Assembly: GCF_004362525.1 (NCBI RefSeq)
Contig: NZ_SNXS01000001.1
Span: forward strand, 1,105,510 to 1,169,509
Direction of reading: 5' to 3'
Source of the DNA: Roseateles toxinivorans
GTDB taxonomy: Bacteria; Pseudomonadota; Gammaproteobacteria; Burkholderiales; Burkholderiaceae_C
Length of the DNA: 64,000 bases
This document shows positions 17,724-27,149 of the stretch, piece by piece. The notes beneath the pieces are model-generated. The model searched no databases. It was given only the letters and a program-made list of their open reading frames with translations, and was not told the DNA's origin. The stretch's first letter is position 1; every line of letters begins with the position of its first letter. Made by a program: the position numbers and the translations under genes.

Positions 17724-18143
17724 ATGAAATATCTGCACACCATGGTGCGCGTCGCCGATCTGGACGCCTCTTTGCGCTTCTACCGCGACGCGCTGGGCCT
17801 GGAGCTGGTCTCGCAACGCGAGTACCCGCAGGGCCGCTTCACCCTGGTCTATCTTGCCGCTCCTGGCGACCATCAGGCCCAGGTCGAGCTGACCTTCAAC
17901 TGGGACACGGAAGACTACGGCGGCGCCCGCAACTTCGGCCACATCGCCTTCGCAGTCGATGACATCTATGCCGCCTGCCAGCGCCTGCAGGACCACGGCG
18001 TGCTGATCAACCGCCCGCCGCGCGATGGTCGCATGGCTTTTGTGCGCTCGCCGGACAATATATCGATCGAGCTGCTGCAGGCGGGCACCGCCCTGCCGCC
18101 GGCCGAGCCTTGGGCTTCGATGCCTAACGTTGGCAGTTGGTAA
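17724..18143 (+). CDS. gloA: Lactoylglutathione lyase (glyoxalase I)
   Basis: 139 aa. It isomerises the methylglyoxal-glutathione hemithioacetal to S-lactoylglutathione. The four metal ligands are in the expected positions: His5, Glu55 (QVELTFN), His73 (FGHIAFAV) and Glu116 (SIELLQ). The short loops resemble the nickel-dependent bacterial type. The C-terminus is extended by about 15 residues relative to E. coli. It converges with eda, with one base between the stop codons, placing methylglyoxal detoxification beside a sugar-catabolic pair. Confidence 0.95.
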   Translation: MKYLHTMVRVADLDASLRFYRDALGLELVSQREYPQGRFTLVYLAAPGDHQAQVELTFNWDTEDYGGARNFGHIAFAVDDIYAACQRLQDHGVLINRPPRDGRMAFVRSPDNISIELLQAGTALPPAEPWASMPNVGSW

Positions 18144-18144
18144 G

Positions 18145-18774
18145 TCAGTTCGCGCGTAGCGCGCTGGCCTCGCGGGCCAGCCGCGTGATGCGCGCCCAGT
18201 CCTGGCTCGCCACCGCTTCGGCGGGCGTCAGCCAGGAGCCGCCGCAGACCTTGACATTGGGCAGGGCCAGGAATTGCGGCGCCGTCTCGAGCGTGATGCC
18301 GCCGGTCGGGCAGAACATCACATCGGTGAACGGGCCGGCCAGCGCCTTCAGCATCGGTATGCCGCCGGCCGCCGTGGCCGGGAAGAACTTCAGGAAGAAA
18401 TAGCCGTCGGCATTGGCCTGCATGACCTCGCTGCCGGTGGCCGTGCCGGGCAGCAGCGGCAGGCCCATCTCGCGGCAGGCCAGGCCGATCTCGCTGGTGT
18501 AGCCGGGGCTGACGGCGAACTGGCAGCCGGCGTTCTTCGCCGCCTGCGCGTCGGCCACGCTGCGCACGGTGCCGGCGCCGACAATGGCCTCGGGCACGGC
18601 CCGGGCGATCGCCTCCATGCATTGCAGGGCGACCGGCGTGCGCAGCGTGATTTCCAGCACCTTGACGCCGCCATCGACCAGGGCCTGGGCCATGGGCACG
18701 GCATCGGCCAGGTTCTGGATCACGATCACCGGGATCACGGGGCCGTGCTCGGCCAATTTCAGCGTATTCAACAT
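18145..18774 (-). CDS. eda: KDPG/KHG aldolase
   Basis: 209 aa from the ATG at 18774, which has AAGGAA upstream. An in-frame ATG at 18798 overlapping the edd stop (TGATG) would add eight residues and is also possible. The class I aldolase splits 2-keto-3-deoxy-6-phosphogluconate into pyruvate and glyceraldehyde-3-phosphate. Glu41 (VLEITLRT) and the Schiff-base lysine Lys129 (FFLKFFPA) are present, with [14 protein letters not shown] and PTGGI phosphate-site motifs. It follows edd directly, giving the complete lower Entner-Doudoroff step. Confidence 0.95.
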   Translation of the reverse strand: MLNTLKLAEHGPVIPVIVIQNLADAVPMAQALVDGGVKVLEITLRTPVALQCMEAIARAVPEAIVGAGTVRSVADAQAAKNAGCQFAVSPGYTSEIGLACREMGLPLLPGTATGSEVMQANADGYFFLKFFPATAAGGIPMLKALAGPFTDVMFCPTGGITLETAPQFLALPNVKVCGGSWLTPAEAVASQDWARITRLAREASALRAN

Positions 18775-18797
18775 CGTTCGTTCCTTGTTCGAATCCA

Positions 18798-20615
18798 TCA
18801 GAGCCAGGTGATGGCGCCCTCTTCGGCCGTCAGCACATTGCGGCGCATGCCGCCGAACAGCTCGCGGCCCAGGTCATGGGCATTGATCTCGGCCTGCTCG
18901 TCGCTGAGCTCGGCCTGTTCACGCTGCGCCCACTCGTTGGCATCGACCAGCGCCTGCAGCGTGCCTGTCGTCGCATCCAGCCGTATCAGGTCGCCAGTGC
19001 GCACCTTGCCCAGCGGCCCGCCGGCCAGCACCTCGGGGCTGACGTGGATGGCCGCCGGCACCTTGCCCGAGGCGCCACTCATGCGGCCATCGGTCACCAG
19101 GGCCACCTTGTAGCCCTTGCCCTGCAGCACCGCCAGCGGCGGCGTCAGCTTGTGCAGCTCGGGCATGCCATTGGCCCGCGGCCCCTGGAAGCGCACGACG
19201 GCGATAAAGTCGCGCTCCAGCTCGCCGGCCTTGAAGGCCTGCTGCAACTGCTCCTGCGTGTCGAACACAATGGCCGGGGCCTCGATCACATGGCGGTCGT
19301 CGGGCACCGACGAGACCTTGATCACCGCCCGGCCAAGATTGCCGGTCAGCAGCGCCAGGCCGCCAGTGGCGCTGAACGGCGCGGCGGCGGTGCGCACGAC
19401 GCTTTCGTCGGCACTGGCGGAGGGCAAGGCAGACCACTTCAGTGCGCCGGCCTCGCTGTGCGGCACCGTGCCGTAGGCCGACAGGCCGCGCTCATCGACG
19501 GTCGCCACATCGCCATGCAGATAGCCACCGTCGAGCAGCTCGCGCAGCACCCAGCCCGGGCCACCGGCGGCCTGGAACTGATTCACATCGGCCGATCCGT
19601 TCGGATAGACGTGGGTGAGCAGCGGCGTGGCCTGCGACAGCTCGGAGAAATCGGTCCAGTCGATCAGGATGCCGGCCGAGCGGGCCACCGCCACCCAGTG
19701 GATCAGGTGATTGGTCGAGCCACCGGTCGCCAGCAGCGCAACCATCGCATTAGCGATCACACGCTCGTCGACGAGGCGGCCGATGGGCGTGAAGCGCTGG
19801 GTGCGCTGGGTGATACCCAGCACCGTGCGCACCGCCTCGCGGGTCAGCTGCTCGCGCAAGCCGTCGTGCGGGTGAATGAAGGCGGCGCCCGGCACATGCA
19901 GGCCCATCGCCTCCAGCAGCATCTGGTTGCTGTTGGCCGTGCCGTAGAAGGTGCAGGTGCCGGGGCCGTGATAGGCGGCCGACTCCGACTGCAAGAGCTC
20001 GTCGCGCCCAACCAGTCCCTGCGCATACTGCTCGCGCACCTTGGCCTTGGCGCTGTTGGTGATGCCGCTGCTCATCGGCCCGGCCGGCACGAACACGCAG
20101 GGCAGATGGCCGAAATGCAGCGCGCCGATCAACAGGCCCGGCACGATCTTGTCGCACACACCCAGCAGCAGCGCCGCGTCGAACACATCGTGAGTCAAGG
20201 CGATAGCCGTGCCCATGGCAATGCTGTCGCGCGAGAACAGGCTCAGCTCCATGCCCGGCAGGCCCTGGGTCACGCCGTCGCACATCGCCGGCACGCCGCC
20301 GGCCACCTGTACCGTGGCACCGAGCCTGTGCGCCTCGTCGCGGATCTGCGCCGGGAAGGCCTCGTAGGGCTGATGGGCCGACAGCATGTCGTTGTAGGCG
20401 GTGACGATGCCGATATGCGGCGCCCGCTCGGCAACGATGCGCAGCTTATCGCCTGCCGGCATCGCTGCAAAGGCGTGAGCGACGTTGGCGCAACCCATGC
20501 GGTCGCTGCCGCGTGGTCGGGCAATGGCCTGATCGACGCGCCGCAGATAGGCACCGCGGGTCGGTGCGCTGCGCTCGCGTATGCGCTGGGTGACTTCAAC
20601 AAGAACTTGTTTCAT
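18798..20615 (-). CDS. edd: Phosphogluconate dehydratase
   Basis: 605 aa, normal for the family. It dehydrates 6-phosphogluconate to KDPG, the first committed Entner-Doudoroff step. Iron-sulphur ligands and active-site motifs of the IlvD/Edd family are visible: [64 protein letters not shown] and [19 protein letters not shown]. It leads the edd-eda operon. An inverted repeat resembling a HexR operator lies 50-63 bases upstream, between edd and divergent chaC. Confidence 0.96.
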   Translation of the reverse strand: MKQVLVEVTQRIRERSAPTRGAYLRRVDQAIARPRGSDRMGCANVAHAFAAMPAGDKLRIVAERAPHIGIVTAYNDMLSAHQPYEAFPAQIRDEAHRLGATVQVAGGVPAMCDGVTQGLPGMELSLFSRDSIAMGTAIALTHDVFDAALLLGVCDKIVPGLLIGALHFGHLPCVFVPAGPMSSGITNSAKAKVREQYAQGLVGRDELLQSESAAYHGPGTCTFYGTANSNQMLLEAMGLHVPGAAFIHPHDGLREQLTREAVRTVLGITQRTQRFTPIGRLVDERVIANAMVALLATGGSTNHLIHWVAVARSAGILIDWTDFSELSQATPLLTHVYPNGSADVNQFQAAGGPGWVLRELLDGGYLHGDVATVDERGLSAYGTVPHSEAGALKWSALPSASADESVVRTAAAPFSATGGLALLTGNLGRAVIKVSSVPDDRHVIEAPAIVFDTQEQLQQAFKAGELERDFIAVVRFQGPRANGMPELHKLTPPLAVLQGKGYKVALVTDGRMSGASGKVPAAIHVSPEVLAGGPLGKVRTGDLIRLDATTGTLQALVDANEWAQREQAELSDEQAEINAHDLGRELFGGMRRNVLTAEEGAITWL

Positions 20616-20642
20616 GCGGGAGCGCGCAGCAAGCGCGTCGAT

Positions 20643-20678
20643 GTAACCAATACTTCAATTATCAGGTAACCAAGTTAC
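20643..20678 (-). promoter_or_regulatory. Putative HexR-like operator between edd and chaC
   Basis: GTAAC-CAA-GTTAC (20666-20678) is a perfect 5-bp inverted repeat with a 3-base centre. The octamer GTAACCAA of this site recurs at 20643-20650, 23 bases away. The 15-mer around the palindrome agrees with the proteobacterial HexR consensus as I remember it (TGTAATTAAATTACA-like) at about 11 of 15 positions. HexR is a KDPG-sensing repressor of edd-eda in several proteobacteria, so control of the minus-strand operon is the likely role. No hexR gene is in this window. Confidence 0.5.
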
Positions 20679-20750
20679 ATGCGTCAACGTCAAGGGCGTT
20701 ATGCGCCCCTTTTTACGGGCGATCTGTCGCCGCTGCCGGAGCCTGACGCT

Positions 20751-21398
20751 ATGCTTCAATTTGATGACACCCCTGTTGCCGACGTGGACGCCTCAAGCCA
20801 TTCCCATCAACTGACACTGCGCGACCCTCAGCCGTTGCTGGAACGCATCTTGGCCCAGTGGGGCGGCAGCGATGATTTGTGGCTGTTCGCCTATGGCTCG
20901 CTGATCTGGCGCCCGGACTTTCATGCCATGGAGCAGCGCAGCGCCCTGCTGCATGGCTTTCACCGGGCCCTGCGCATGCGCTCGCGTGTCAACCGCGGCT
21001 CGCCCCAGGAGCCGGGCCTGGTGTTTGCGTTGCTGTCGGGCGGGTCCTGCCGGGGCCTGGTCTATCGCATTGGCCAGGCCGAGGCCGAGGCCACACTGAC
21101 CCGCCTGTGGGCGCGTGAGATGCCCACCGGCGTCTATGACCCGCAATGGGTAAGCTGCCGCACGCCCGAGGGTGAGGTCAAGGCGCTGGCCTTCACCTTG
21201 TCTCGGCGCAGCCCGGGCTGGACGGGCCCGCTGGACGACGCCAGGCTGCTGCACATCTTCCGGCATGCCCAGGGCCGCTACGGCAGCACCTTGGACTATC
21301 TGCTGCAGACTGCAGCGTCGCTGAGCGAGCACGGCATCCAGGACCGCGAGGTGCAGCGCCAGGTGGCCCTGGCCCGCCGGCATGGTCTCGCGCCCTGA
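20751..21398 (+). CDS. chaC: ChaC-like gamma-glutamylcyclotransferase
   Basis: 215 aa from the ATG at 20751, which has GGAG nine bases upstream. The longer ATG at 20679 abuts the operator palindrome and has no Shine-Dalgarno. ChaC enzymes break glutathione into 5-oxoproline and Cys-Gly in the cytoplasm. The glycine loop FAYGSLIWRPDF, the LLHGFHRALRMRS and NRGSPQEPGLVFALLSGG segments, and the putative catalytic Glu in WAREMPTGVY are all present. A 5-oxoprolinase-type gene lies near 55-59 kb of this window, a possible metabolic link but not a genomic one. Confidence 0.88.
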   Translation: MLQFDDTPVADVDASSHSHQLTLRDPQPLLERILAQWGGSDDLWLFAYGSLIWRPDFHAMEQRSALLHGFHRALRMRSRVNRGSPQEPGLVFALLSGGSCRGLVYRIGQAEAEATLTRLWAREMPTGVYDPQWVSCRTPEGEVKALAFTLSRRSPGWTGPLDDARLLHIFRHAQGRYGSTLDYLLQTAASLSEHGIQDREVQRQVALARRHGLAP

Positions 21399-21402
21399 CG
21401 AA

Positions 21403-22008
21403 TCAAGCAGCCGATCGAACCAGGCGCAGCCGGTGCAGGTCTTCCTGGGTATCGACGTCCTGCAACACACCGGGGTCATCCAACTCGACGCCGACTCCGG
21501 GGAAACGGGCCACGATGCGGCGCGCGCCCTCATCGCCGGACAACTCGGTCAGCTCCGAATACAGCTCGGAGCTGAAGCCGACAGGGTGGCCGCGCCGACC
21601 CCGGTACTGCGCATAGGCGATCGGTGACTGCTCCAGCGCCGCCGCCACCGCCAGCAGGCTGGACGGCTGCACCAGGGGCATGTCGCCGGGCAGAATCAGC
21701 CAGGCAGGGGCCTGACTGCTGGCGCTGACGCCGGCGGCAATCGAGTGCCCCATGCCAAAAGTGGCCGCCTTGCCAAGGCCTGGCTCGGGAACAATCACCA
21801 CATCGCGCGCAGCCACCATACGCCGCACCTGGGGCGCAAGGCTTTCGGTGGTCACCACGAGCACTTGAAGCTGCGACTCGATGGCATGACCTATCGTGAC
21901 GGCCAGGACCGTTTCGGTGCCCAAGGCCTGTTCCAGCTTGTGCCCGCTGCCCTTGAAGCGCTCTCCACGCCCCGCAGCGAGCACGACCACAACGGGTCCG
22001 CGTTTCAT
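21403..22008 (-). CDS. MobA-like nucleotidyltransferase (MocA/CoxI-associated type)
   Basis: 201 aa. The N-terminal nucleotide-binding loop VVVLAAGRGERFKGSGHKLEQAL (7-29) matches the LAAGxGxRxGxxK motif of NTP-transferase proteins, and LPGDMPLVQPSSL holds the metal-binding Asp. GRRGHPVGF is the G-x-P motif typical of molybdenum-cofactor cytidylyltransferase (MocA) relatives. MocA-type enzymes add CMP to molybdopterin for xanthine-dehydrogenase-like enzymes, but no such enzyme is nearby, so the substrate stays open. It converges with chaC, with a four-base gap. Confidence 0.75.
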   Translation of the reverse strand: MKRGPVVVVLAAGRGERFKGSGHKLEQALGTETVLAVTIGHAIESQLQVLVVTTESLAPQVRRMVAARDVVIVPEPGLGKAATFGMGHSIAAGVSASSQAPAWLILPGDMPLVQPSSLLAVAAALEQSPIAYAQYRGRRGHPVGFSSELYSELTELSGDEGARRIVARFPGVGVELDDPGVLQDVDTQEDLHRLRLVRSAA

Positions 22009-22191
22009 TCATCTACCCCTGATAGGCCCTTGAACTGCTTGCCGGGATGTCACCCCCGGGGATGAGCGCAAGCATGAAAGCTCGGGGCCTTGCGGGCTAG
22101 TGGGGCCAATACTTAAGGGCTTTGCCCAGGGCCGCCGGCTCCCGGTCGGGTCCAAGCTGAGCGACGCGCTCAGATGCAGCATACTGGGCGC

Positions 22192-22827
22192 ATGAGCAAA
22201 CTAGCCGATCTGCGCAAGAGTTACGAACTGGGCGAGCTGGACGAAGCCAAGGCGGCCAACGAACCGCTGAAGCAATTCCATCTCTGGCTGGAGCAGGCCC
22301 TTGCGGCCGAGGTGCCCGAGCCGAATGCGATGACGGTGGCCACCGTCGGTGCCGACGGCCGCCCCTCCACCCGCATCGTGCTGATCAAGGGATCCGACGA
22401 GCGCGGCATCGTCTGGTACACCAACTACGACAGCCGCAAGGGCCGCGAGCTGGCGCTGCACCCGTTTGCCGCCCTGCAGTTCCATTGGGTGGAGCAGGAA
22501 CGGGTGGTGCGCATCGAGGGCCGGGTCGAGCACACCACGGCCGAGGAGTCCGACGCCTACTACCAGTCCCGCCCGCTGGACTCGCGCCTGGGCGCCTGGG
22601 CCTCGCCGCAAAGCCAGGTGATCAGCTCGCGCGCCGTGCTGGTGGCCAATGCCGCCAAGGCCGCTGCCCAGCACGGCCTGCACCCGCCGCGGCCTCCGCA
22701 CTGGGGTGGCTTCCGCCTGGTGCCGGAGCGCTGGGAGTTCTGGCAGGGGCGCAAGTCGCGCCTGCATGACCGGCTGGTGTATCGGCAGCAGGATGGTGTG
22801 TGGGTCAAGGAGCGGCTCGCTCCCTGA
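22192..22827 (+). CDS. pdxH: Pyridoxamine 5'-phosphate oxidase
   Basis: 211 aa. This FMN enzyme oxidises pyridoxine or pyridoxamine phosphate to pyridoxal phosphate. Characteristic stretches are [12 protein letters not shown] at the N-terminus, [41 protein letters not shown] (FMN contacts), [38 protein letters not shown], and the C-terminal [27 protein letters not shown]. The start [11 protein letters not shown] at 22192 is preferred over an ATG six codons upstream. It stands alone with a 183-base upstream region in which I see no recognisable regulatory element. Confidence 0.95.
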   Translation: MSKLADLRKSYELGELDEAKAANEPLKQFHLWLEQALAAEVPEPNAMTVATVGADGRPSTRIVLIKGSDERGIVWYTNYDSRKGRELALHPFAALQFHWVEQERVVRIEGRVEHTTAEESDAYYQSRPLDSRLGAWASPQSQVISSRAVLVANAAKAAAQHGLHPPRPPHWGGFRLVPERWEFWQGRKSRLHDRLVYRQQDGVWVKERLAP

Positions 22828-22853
22828 CCACCCGGCCCAGACTCCGTCCGGGC

Positions 22854-24908
22854 TCAGAACCTCAGCTGCACCCCGGTCTGCAGGCTGCGCCCGGGCAGCG
22901 GCGACAGGCCCCGCATCTGCAACATCGAACTGGAGCTGTAGGCCAGCGCGTTGTTCAGATTGTCCAGCTTCAGGAACCAGGTGGCGTCGCTGCTGCCCAG
23001 GCTGAACTGCCGCGTCAGTGCAGCCTTCAGCATCGTGTAGCCGGCCGTGGCCTGGTCCTGGGCGTTGACGCGGTTTTGTGCGTTCGCACGCCGCAGCTCC
23101 AGCTTCATCCCCCAGGGTCCGTGTCTTCCCTCAAGGGCGATGCCGGCACGCAGCGGGGCCAGGCGGGGCAGCGGCTCGCCGCTGTCCAGATTGCGGCCGT
23201 GCACGGCGTCGAGCTGGCCGCTGATGTCGAGCTGCCAGTCGCGGCCGGTCAGTGACTCGGGCAGGCGGTGGCGGGCCTCCAGCTCGAAGCCCTGCAGCGT
23301 GGCGCGCACCGCCTTGAAGCGGTACTCGGGCGTCTCGCTGACGCCGCCCTCCTCGTTCGGCATGCTGACCATGGCACCGGTCGCATCCAGCGCAATGAAG
23401 CTGGCGAAGCGTGTGCTGAAGACCTGGGCACGCACCAGGCTGTGGCCCTGCTGCCACTGCAGGCCCAGATCAACACCACGGGCTCGCTCCAGGCCCAGAT
23501 TCGCGTCGCCGATCTCGAAGCTGCCGGTGGCCAGGTGCAGGCCATTGGCATAGAGCTCGTAGTAGACCGGTGCGCGCTGGGTGCTGCTCAGATTGGCGCT
23601 CAGCGACCAGTGCTCATCAAGTCTGTAGCCGGCGCTCAGGGAGGCGCTGCGGGGCGCAAAGCTGCGGCTGCTGGCGGCACCGAAGCGGGGTTCCTCAACC
23701 CCCGCCTCGTCGCCCAGCGAACTGACCTTGACGCTTTCTGCACGCAGGCCTGCACCCAGGCTCAGGGCGCCTTCACTCCATTGCTCCAAGCCGAACAGGG
23801 CACTGGAGCGGGTGCGGGTTGAGGGCACAAATGCCTCCGCGCCCAGGGCCGAGAAGTCGCTGTTGTCGAGCTGCAGCCCGAACAAGCCACGCACCGCGCC
23901 CAAAGGTGCGTGCTCGAGCTCGAGCCGACCATTGCTGCCGCGGCTCTTGAAGGTCGTGCCCACCTCGCCGCTACCTTCAACCTCCTGATGCTGATAGCGG
24001 GTGCGGCTGGCCTGCCAGCTCAGGCGGCGCAGCGGCGCCCGCTCATCCCGCCATTCACCGGCGGTGGCTAAACGCTGGCTCTGCATTCGAATGGTCACGT
24101 CGGGCTCCATCGTGATGCCATAGGTGTTGCGGTAGTCGTCCACCGACACACCCGCATAGCCCTGGGCAAAGGTCGCCGAGGCGCCCAGCGCACCGCCACG
24201 CGCTTCGGATGCGGAATTGCGCACCCGGCTGCTGGGCGCCAGCGTTTCGCCATCGATGACGCCGCTGAAGCGCGGCACGCGCAGGTCATTGCTGCGGCGG
24301 TCGAAGGCATCGGCATGCAGGGCGAATGCCTTGTTGCCGGCCTCCACCAGCACCGAGCCGCTGCGCTCGTTGGCGGCGCCGCCCAGACGCAGCTCGCCCT
24401 GGCCGCTGAGGCCGCTCAAGGCCGTTTTCGGGATGCGGTTGTCCAAGGTGTTGACCACGCCACCGACGGCGCTGCCGCCGTAGAGCAAGGCGGCCGCGCC
24501 GCGCAGCACCTCGACCCGCTCTATCACCAGCGGGTCGATGGGCAAGGCATGGTCGAAGCTGAGGCTCGACGCATCGACCGAGGCGCCCGAGTTGCTGAGC
24601 ATGCGCACGCGGTCACCATCGAGGCCGCGTATCACTGGGCGGTTGCTGTTGGGTCCGAAATAGCTGGACGACACGCCAGGCTCCTCGGCCAGGGTCTCAC
24701 CGAGGCTGCTGCCACGCTTGAGCAACAGTTGCTCGCCGCTGAGCACGCTGGCCGGCGGACTCAGCTCGTTGTTGCGCAGTGGGTTACCGGTGATCAGCAC
24801 CGGCTTCAAGGTTGATACGGCGGCGGCGTCGCCGACCTGCGCCAGGGCGGGCACGCTCAATAGGCAAGCCAAGCTCAGCAGGCTGAGGCGGGGAACAAAA
24901 CTCGTCAT
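22854..24908 (-). CDS. ZnuD-like TonB-dependent outer-membrane receptor
   Basis: 684 aa. Signal peptide to about residue 22 (ALA-Q). The plug domain contains GVSSSYFGPNSNRPVIRGLDGDRVRML and DHALPIDPLVIERVEVLRGAAALLYGG, matching the layout of meningococcal ZnuD, a zinc receptor. A 22-strand beta barrel follows and ends in the terminal Phe of QTGVQLRF, needed for BAM-dependent insertion. It is last in a minus-strand run with an FtsX/LolD-type ABC system and a DUF3299 protein, a set like the zinc-responsive PA4063-4066 group of Pseudomonas. Zinc as the substrate is therefore an inference from family and context. No His-rich barrel loop was noticed. Confidence 0.85.
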   Translation of the reverse strand: MTSFVPRLSLLSLACLLSVPALAQVGDAAAVSTLKPVLITGNPLRNNELSPPASVLSGEQLLLKRGSSLGETLAEEPGVSSSYFGPNSNRPVIRGLDGDRVRMLSNSGASVDASSLSFDHALPIDPLVIERVEVLRGAAALLYGGSAVGGVVNTLDNRIPKTALSGLSGQGELRLGGAANERSGSVLVEAGNKAFALHADAFDRRSNDLRVPRFSGVIDGETLAPSSRVRNSASEARGGALGASATFAQGYAGVSVDDYRNTYGITMEPDVTIRMQSQRLATAGEWRDERAPLRRLSWQASRTRYQHQEVEGSGEVGTTFKSRGSNGRLELEHAPLGAVRGLFGLQLDNSDFSALGAEAFVPSTRTRSSALFGLEQWSEGALSLGAGLRAESVKVSSLGDEAGVEEPRFGAASSRSFAPRSASLSAGYRLDEHWSLSANLSSTQRAPVYYELYANGLHLATGSFEIGDANLGLERARGVDLGLQWQQGHSLVRAQVFSTRFASFIALDATGAMVSMPNEEGGVSETPEYRFKAVRATLQGFELEARHRLPESLTGRDWQLDISGQLDAVHGRNLDSGEPLPRLAPLRAGIALEGRHGPWGMKLELRRANAQNRVNAQDQATAGYTMLKAALTRQFSLGSSDATWFLKLDNLNNALAYSSSSMLQMRGLSPLPGRSLQTGVQLRF

Positions 24909-25037
24909 GACAGAAACTCCATGGCGGCGGCCCGCGCGCAGCGATGTGCGCTCGCAAGGCAGCGGCCAACAAGAAAGGCAGCCAACCCGAGGCCGGCGAA
25001 CGGCCACCTGGGTCAGGAAGGGATCAGCGGGGGTTTG

Positions 25038-25409
25038 TCAGCCCAGCGCGGGAGGTGCGCGGGCGGGGCTGCGCCAGAGCGGCGCAGGATGGGCCGTGGC
25101 CAGACGTATCAGCGTCTGCAGGCCTTGGGGCGCGATGGCGCCAAATTGTAGGCTCTGGGCGGTCAACCCATCGCCATGGCACAGCTGGTCGAACAGCTGG
25201 CATTGGATGCTGTGCTCGGCATGGCCGGCAAAGTCACCCGATGGCTGAGCTGCCGCCTTCAGCGCCAGCAACGCGGTGCCGGCCTGGGCGTGAACGACTC
25301 TGTGGGCCAGGCCCAGCCCCTGGCTGCCCAGCAGCGCCGCGCACAGCAGCAGCGCCCACAGCCAGGAGGGCTGCGTGCGGTGTTGCGTGCCTCGGCGCCT
25401 GGCGGACAT
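25038..25409 (-). CDS. Small His/Cys protein, DUF2946-like, probable metal-binding accessory
   Basis: 123 aa from the ATG at 25409. A GTG at 25415 overlapping the DUF3299 stop (GTGA) would add two residues. An N-terminal hydrophobic segment (about 15-36, signal or anchor) precedes HAEHSIQCQLFDQLCHGDG, with His63, His66, Cys70, Cys77 and His78. Similar H-x-C-x-LFD-x-L-H motifs occur in small DUF2946-type proteins next to metal-linked TonB receptors. It probably sits in or across the inner membrane and helps handle the metal. The role is inferred and the family call is tentative. Confidence 0.6.
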   Translation of the reverse strand: MSARRRGTQHRTQPSWLWALLLCAALLGSQGLGLAHRVVHAQAGTALLALKAAAQPSGDFAGHAEHSIQCQLFDQLCHGDGLTAQSLQFGAIAPQGLQTLIRLATAHPAPLWRSPARAPPALG

Positions 25410-25411
25410 CG

Positions 25412-25912
25412 TCACTCGGTCGCCTGCGCGTCGGTGACGCGGTAGAACATGCCGTACGGGTCGGCATTCAGCACGGCCATGCGGCCTTCGACCACCACCG
25501 GCTCCAGGGTGTACTTGACCGGGTTCCTGGTCTTCACCTCGACCAGGCCTTCCGGGCCGGCCGGCACGCAGAACGAGCAGCTGGTCGGCACCGAGGACAG
25601 CAGGAAGTGGCGCTGCTTGTCACCGGGCTCCAAGGGCAGCATGAAACCCTGGATCTTCACCGTCTGGTTGTTCAGTGCCTGCAGCGGCTTGGGAAACTCG
25701 GGAATCAGCTTGTTCTTCTCGGCCTTGGTGGTGACCGAGCTCAAGAGCTGCCAGGAGACGATGCCTTCACGCTCCTGCAGCGGCTTGATCGGGCTGCGCG
25801 GGTCGTGGTAACCGGGGCCCTGGCCGACCGGCGCCTGGGCCTGCGCCTGGCCCGCCAACAGGCTGGCGCCCAGCGCGGCGACGACGAGCATTTGCTTGAG
25901 CTTGCGGTTCAT
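25412..25912 (-). CDS. DUF3299 periplasmic protein of metal-uptake operon
   Basis: 166 aa. A signal peptide (MNRKLKQMLVVAALGASLLAGQAQA) is followed by the DUF3299 core: WQLLSSVTTKAEKNKLIPEFPKPLQALNNQTVKIQGFMLPLEPGDKQRHFLLSSVPTSCSFCVPAGPE. It includes a conserved CxxC (SCSFC) and the FMLPLE strand typical of the family. PA4066 in Pseudomonas aeruginosa belongs here and lies in a zinc-starvation operon, according to my recollection of the literature. The ATG at 25912 is preferred since longer frames upstream lack a signal sequence. It lies 25 bases behind the permease gene. Confidence 0.82.
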   Translation of the reverse strand: MNRKLKQMLVVAALGASLLAGQAQAQAPVGQGPGYHDPRSPIKPLQEREGIVSWQLLSSVTTKAEKNKLIPEFPKPLQALNNQTVKIQGFMLPLEPGDKQRHFLLSSVPTSCSFCVPAGPEGLVEVKTRNPVKYTLEPVVVEGRMAVLNADPYGMFYRVTDAQATE

Positions 25913-25937
25913 GATCGTTCCATTCCTACAAAAAACC

Positions 25938-27149
25938 TCAGCGCGGCGTCTGCAGCAGCTGCGTGACGTCGAGCCGGAAGGCGGACCAGGCCGGCAAGGC
26001 CGCGCTGAGCAGGGCCAGCAACACGGCCAGCGCCGGCACACTCCATTCCCGGACCGACCACCAGCCACCGGTGACCATGATCGACTGCTGCGCGGCCAGG
26101 ATCAGCCCCAGCCCATGGGTCAGGCCGTGGCCCAGTGCCAAACCCAGCACCGTCGCCACAACGCCCAAGCATAGCGCCTCGGCGGCCACCAGGCCGGCCA
26201 CCCGTGCGGGGGGCGCGCCCAGCATGCGCATCATCGCCAGATCGTTGCGGCGCTCGCGCACCGCATGCAGCATGGCCACGAACACCGACAGCCCCGCGGC
26301 CAGCAGCAGCAACACACCAAAGCCGCGCAAGACCTCGGTGCCGGCGCCGACCATGCGCAGCAGCCGCGCCGTCTCCAGCGCCGGTGCCGCTGCCTGCAGA
26401 CCCGGCTGGGCGTTCACCCAGCGCGGCAGCATCGCCGCACCCAGCGGGCCACGGTAGCTGACGAGTGCCATGGTGATCTCACGCCTGGCATCAAGTTCGG
26501 CGTCGACATGGTCGTCATCGTGTTCGTCACCATGCTCATGGACGGCCCAGACCGACTCCAGACCGGTCAGCACCAAGCGGTCAAGCACGGTGCCACTGCG
26601 CGCCAGCACACCGACGACCGTGTAGCGACGGTCTTCATGGGCATCGCCCTGCCCCGCCAGACCATGGGAGCTGGCGAACTGGGCGCCGACGGTCAGGCCG
26701 CTGCGCTGGGCCGCTTCGGCGCCCAGAACGGCCTCCAGCGGTGCCTGCCAGACGCGACCGACCGCCGGCTTCGCCTGGTAGAGATCCAGATACTCGGGCG
26801 TGCTGCCCACAATGCGGTAACCCTGCAGGCTGTCGCCCAGCGACAACGGAATCGCCCGCGCCACCAGGGGCTGCTTGCGCAACAGCTCCAGCGTCGCCAG
26901 CGGGATATTGCCGGTGGGCACGTCCAGATGGAACACGCCGGCCAGCATGATCTGCATCGGGCTGCCCTTGGCACCGACGACCAGATCGATGCCGGCCAGA
27001 TCGCGCGTGACGGCCTGCTCGACCTGCTCGCTGACCAGGATCACGAAGCTGATCGCTCCCAGCCCCAGGCTCAGCAGCAGCAGATTCAGCGCCGCCGTCA
27101 GCGGCTGCGACCACAGATAGCGCCAGGCCAGCGCGATCAGGCGGAACAT
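25938..27149 (-). CDS. FtsX/MacB-type ABC transporter permease with His/Asp-rich loop
   Basis: 403 aa. One N-terminal helix (about 16-40), a large periplasmic domain (about 45-270) and three C-terminal helices (about 275-300, 325-350, 370-390) make up the FtsX-like topology. The cytoplasmic loop VRERRNDLAMMRMLGAPPARV is diagnostic. The periplasmic domain holds the acidic-histidine stretch HEHGDEHDDDHVDAE (near residue 208), a strong metal-binding candidate. Such permeases act mechanically with a LolD-like ATPase and do not carry solutes through a pore. The start overlaps the ATPase gene by 13 bases. Confidence 0.85.
   Translation of the reverse strand: MFRLIALAWRYLWSQPLTAALNLLLLSLGLGAISFVILVSEQVEQAVTRDLAGIDLVVGAKGSPMQIMLAGVFHLDVPTGNIPLATLELLRKQPLVARAIPLSLGDSLQGYRIVGSTPEYLDLYQAKPAVGRVWQAPLEAVLGAEAAQRSGLTVGAQFASSHGLAGQGDAHEDRRYTVVGVLARSGTVLDRLVLTGLESVWAVHEHGDEHDDDHVDAELDARREITMALVSYRGPLGAAMLPRWVNAQPGLQAAAPALETARLLRMVGAGTEVLRGFGVLLLLAAGLSVFVAMLHAVRERRNDLAMMRMLGAPPARVAGLVAAEALCLGVVATVLGLALGHGLTHGLGLILAAQQSIMVTGGWWSVREWSVPALAVLLALLSAALPAWSAFRLDVTQLLQTPR

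Noticed and set aside
20679-20750. Longer chaC start at 20679
   Set aside because: This ATG touches the operator palindrome and has no Shine-Dalgarno, while the ATG at 20751 has GGAG at a good distance and gives a family-sized protein.
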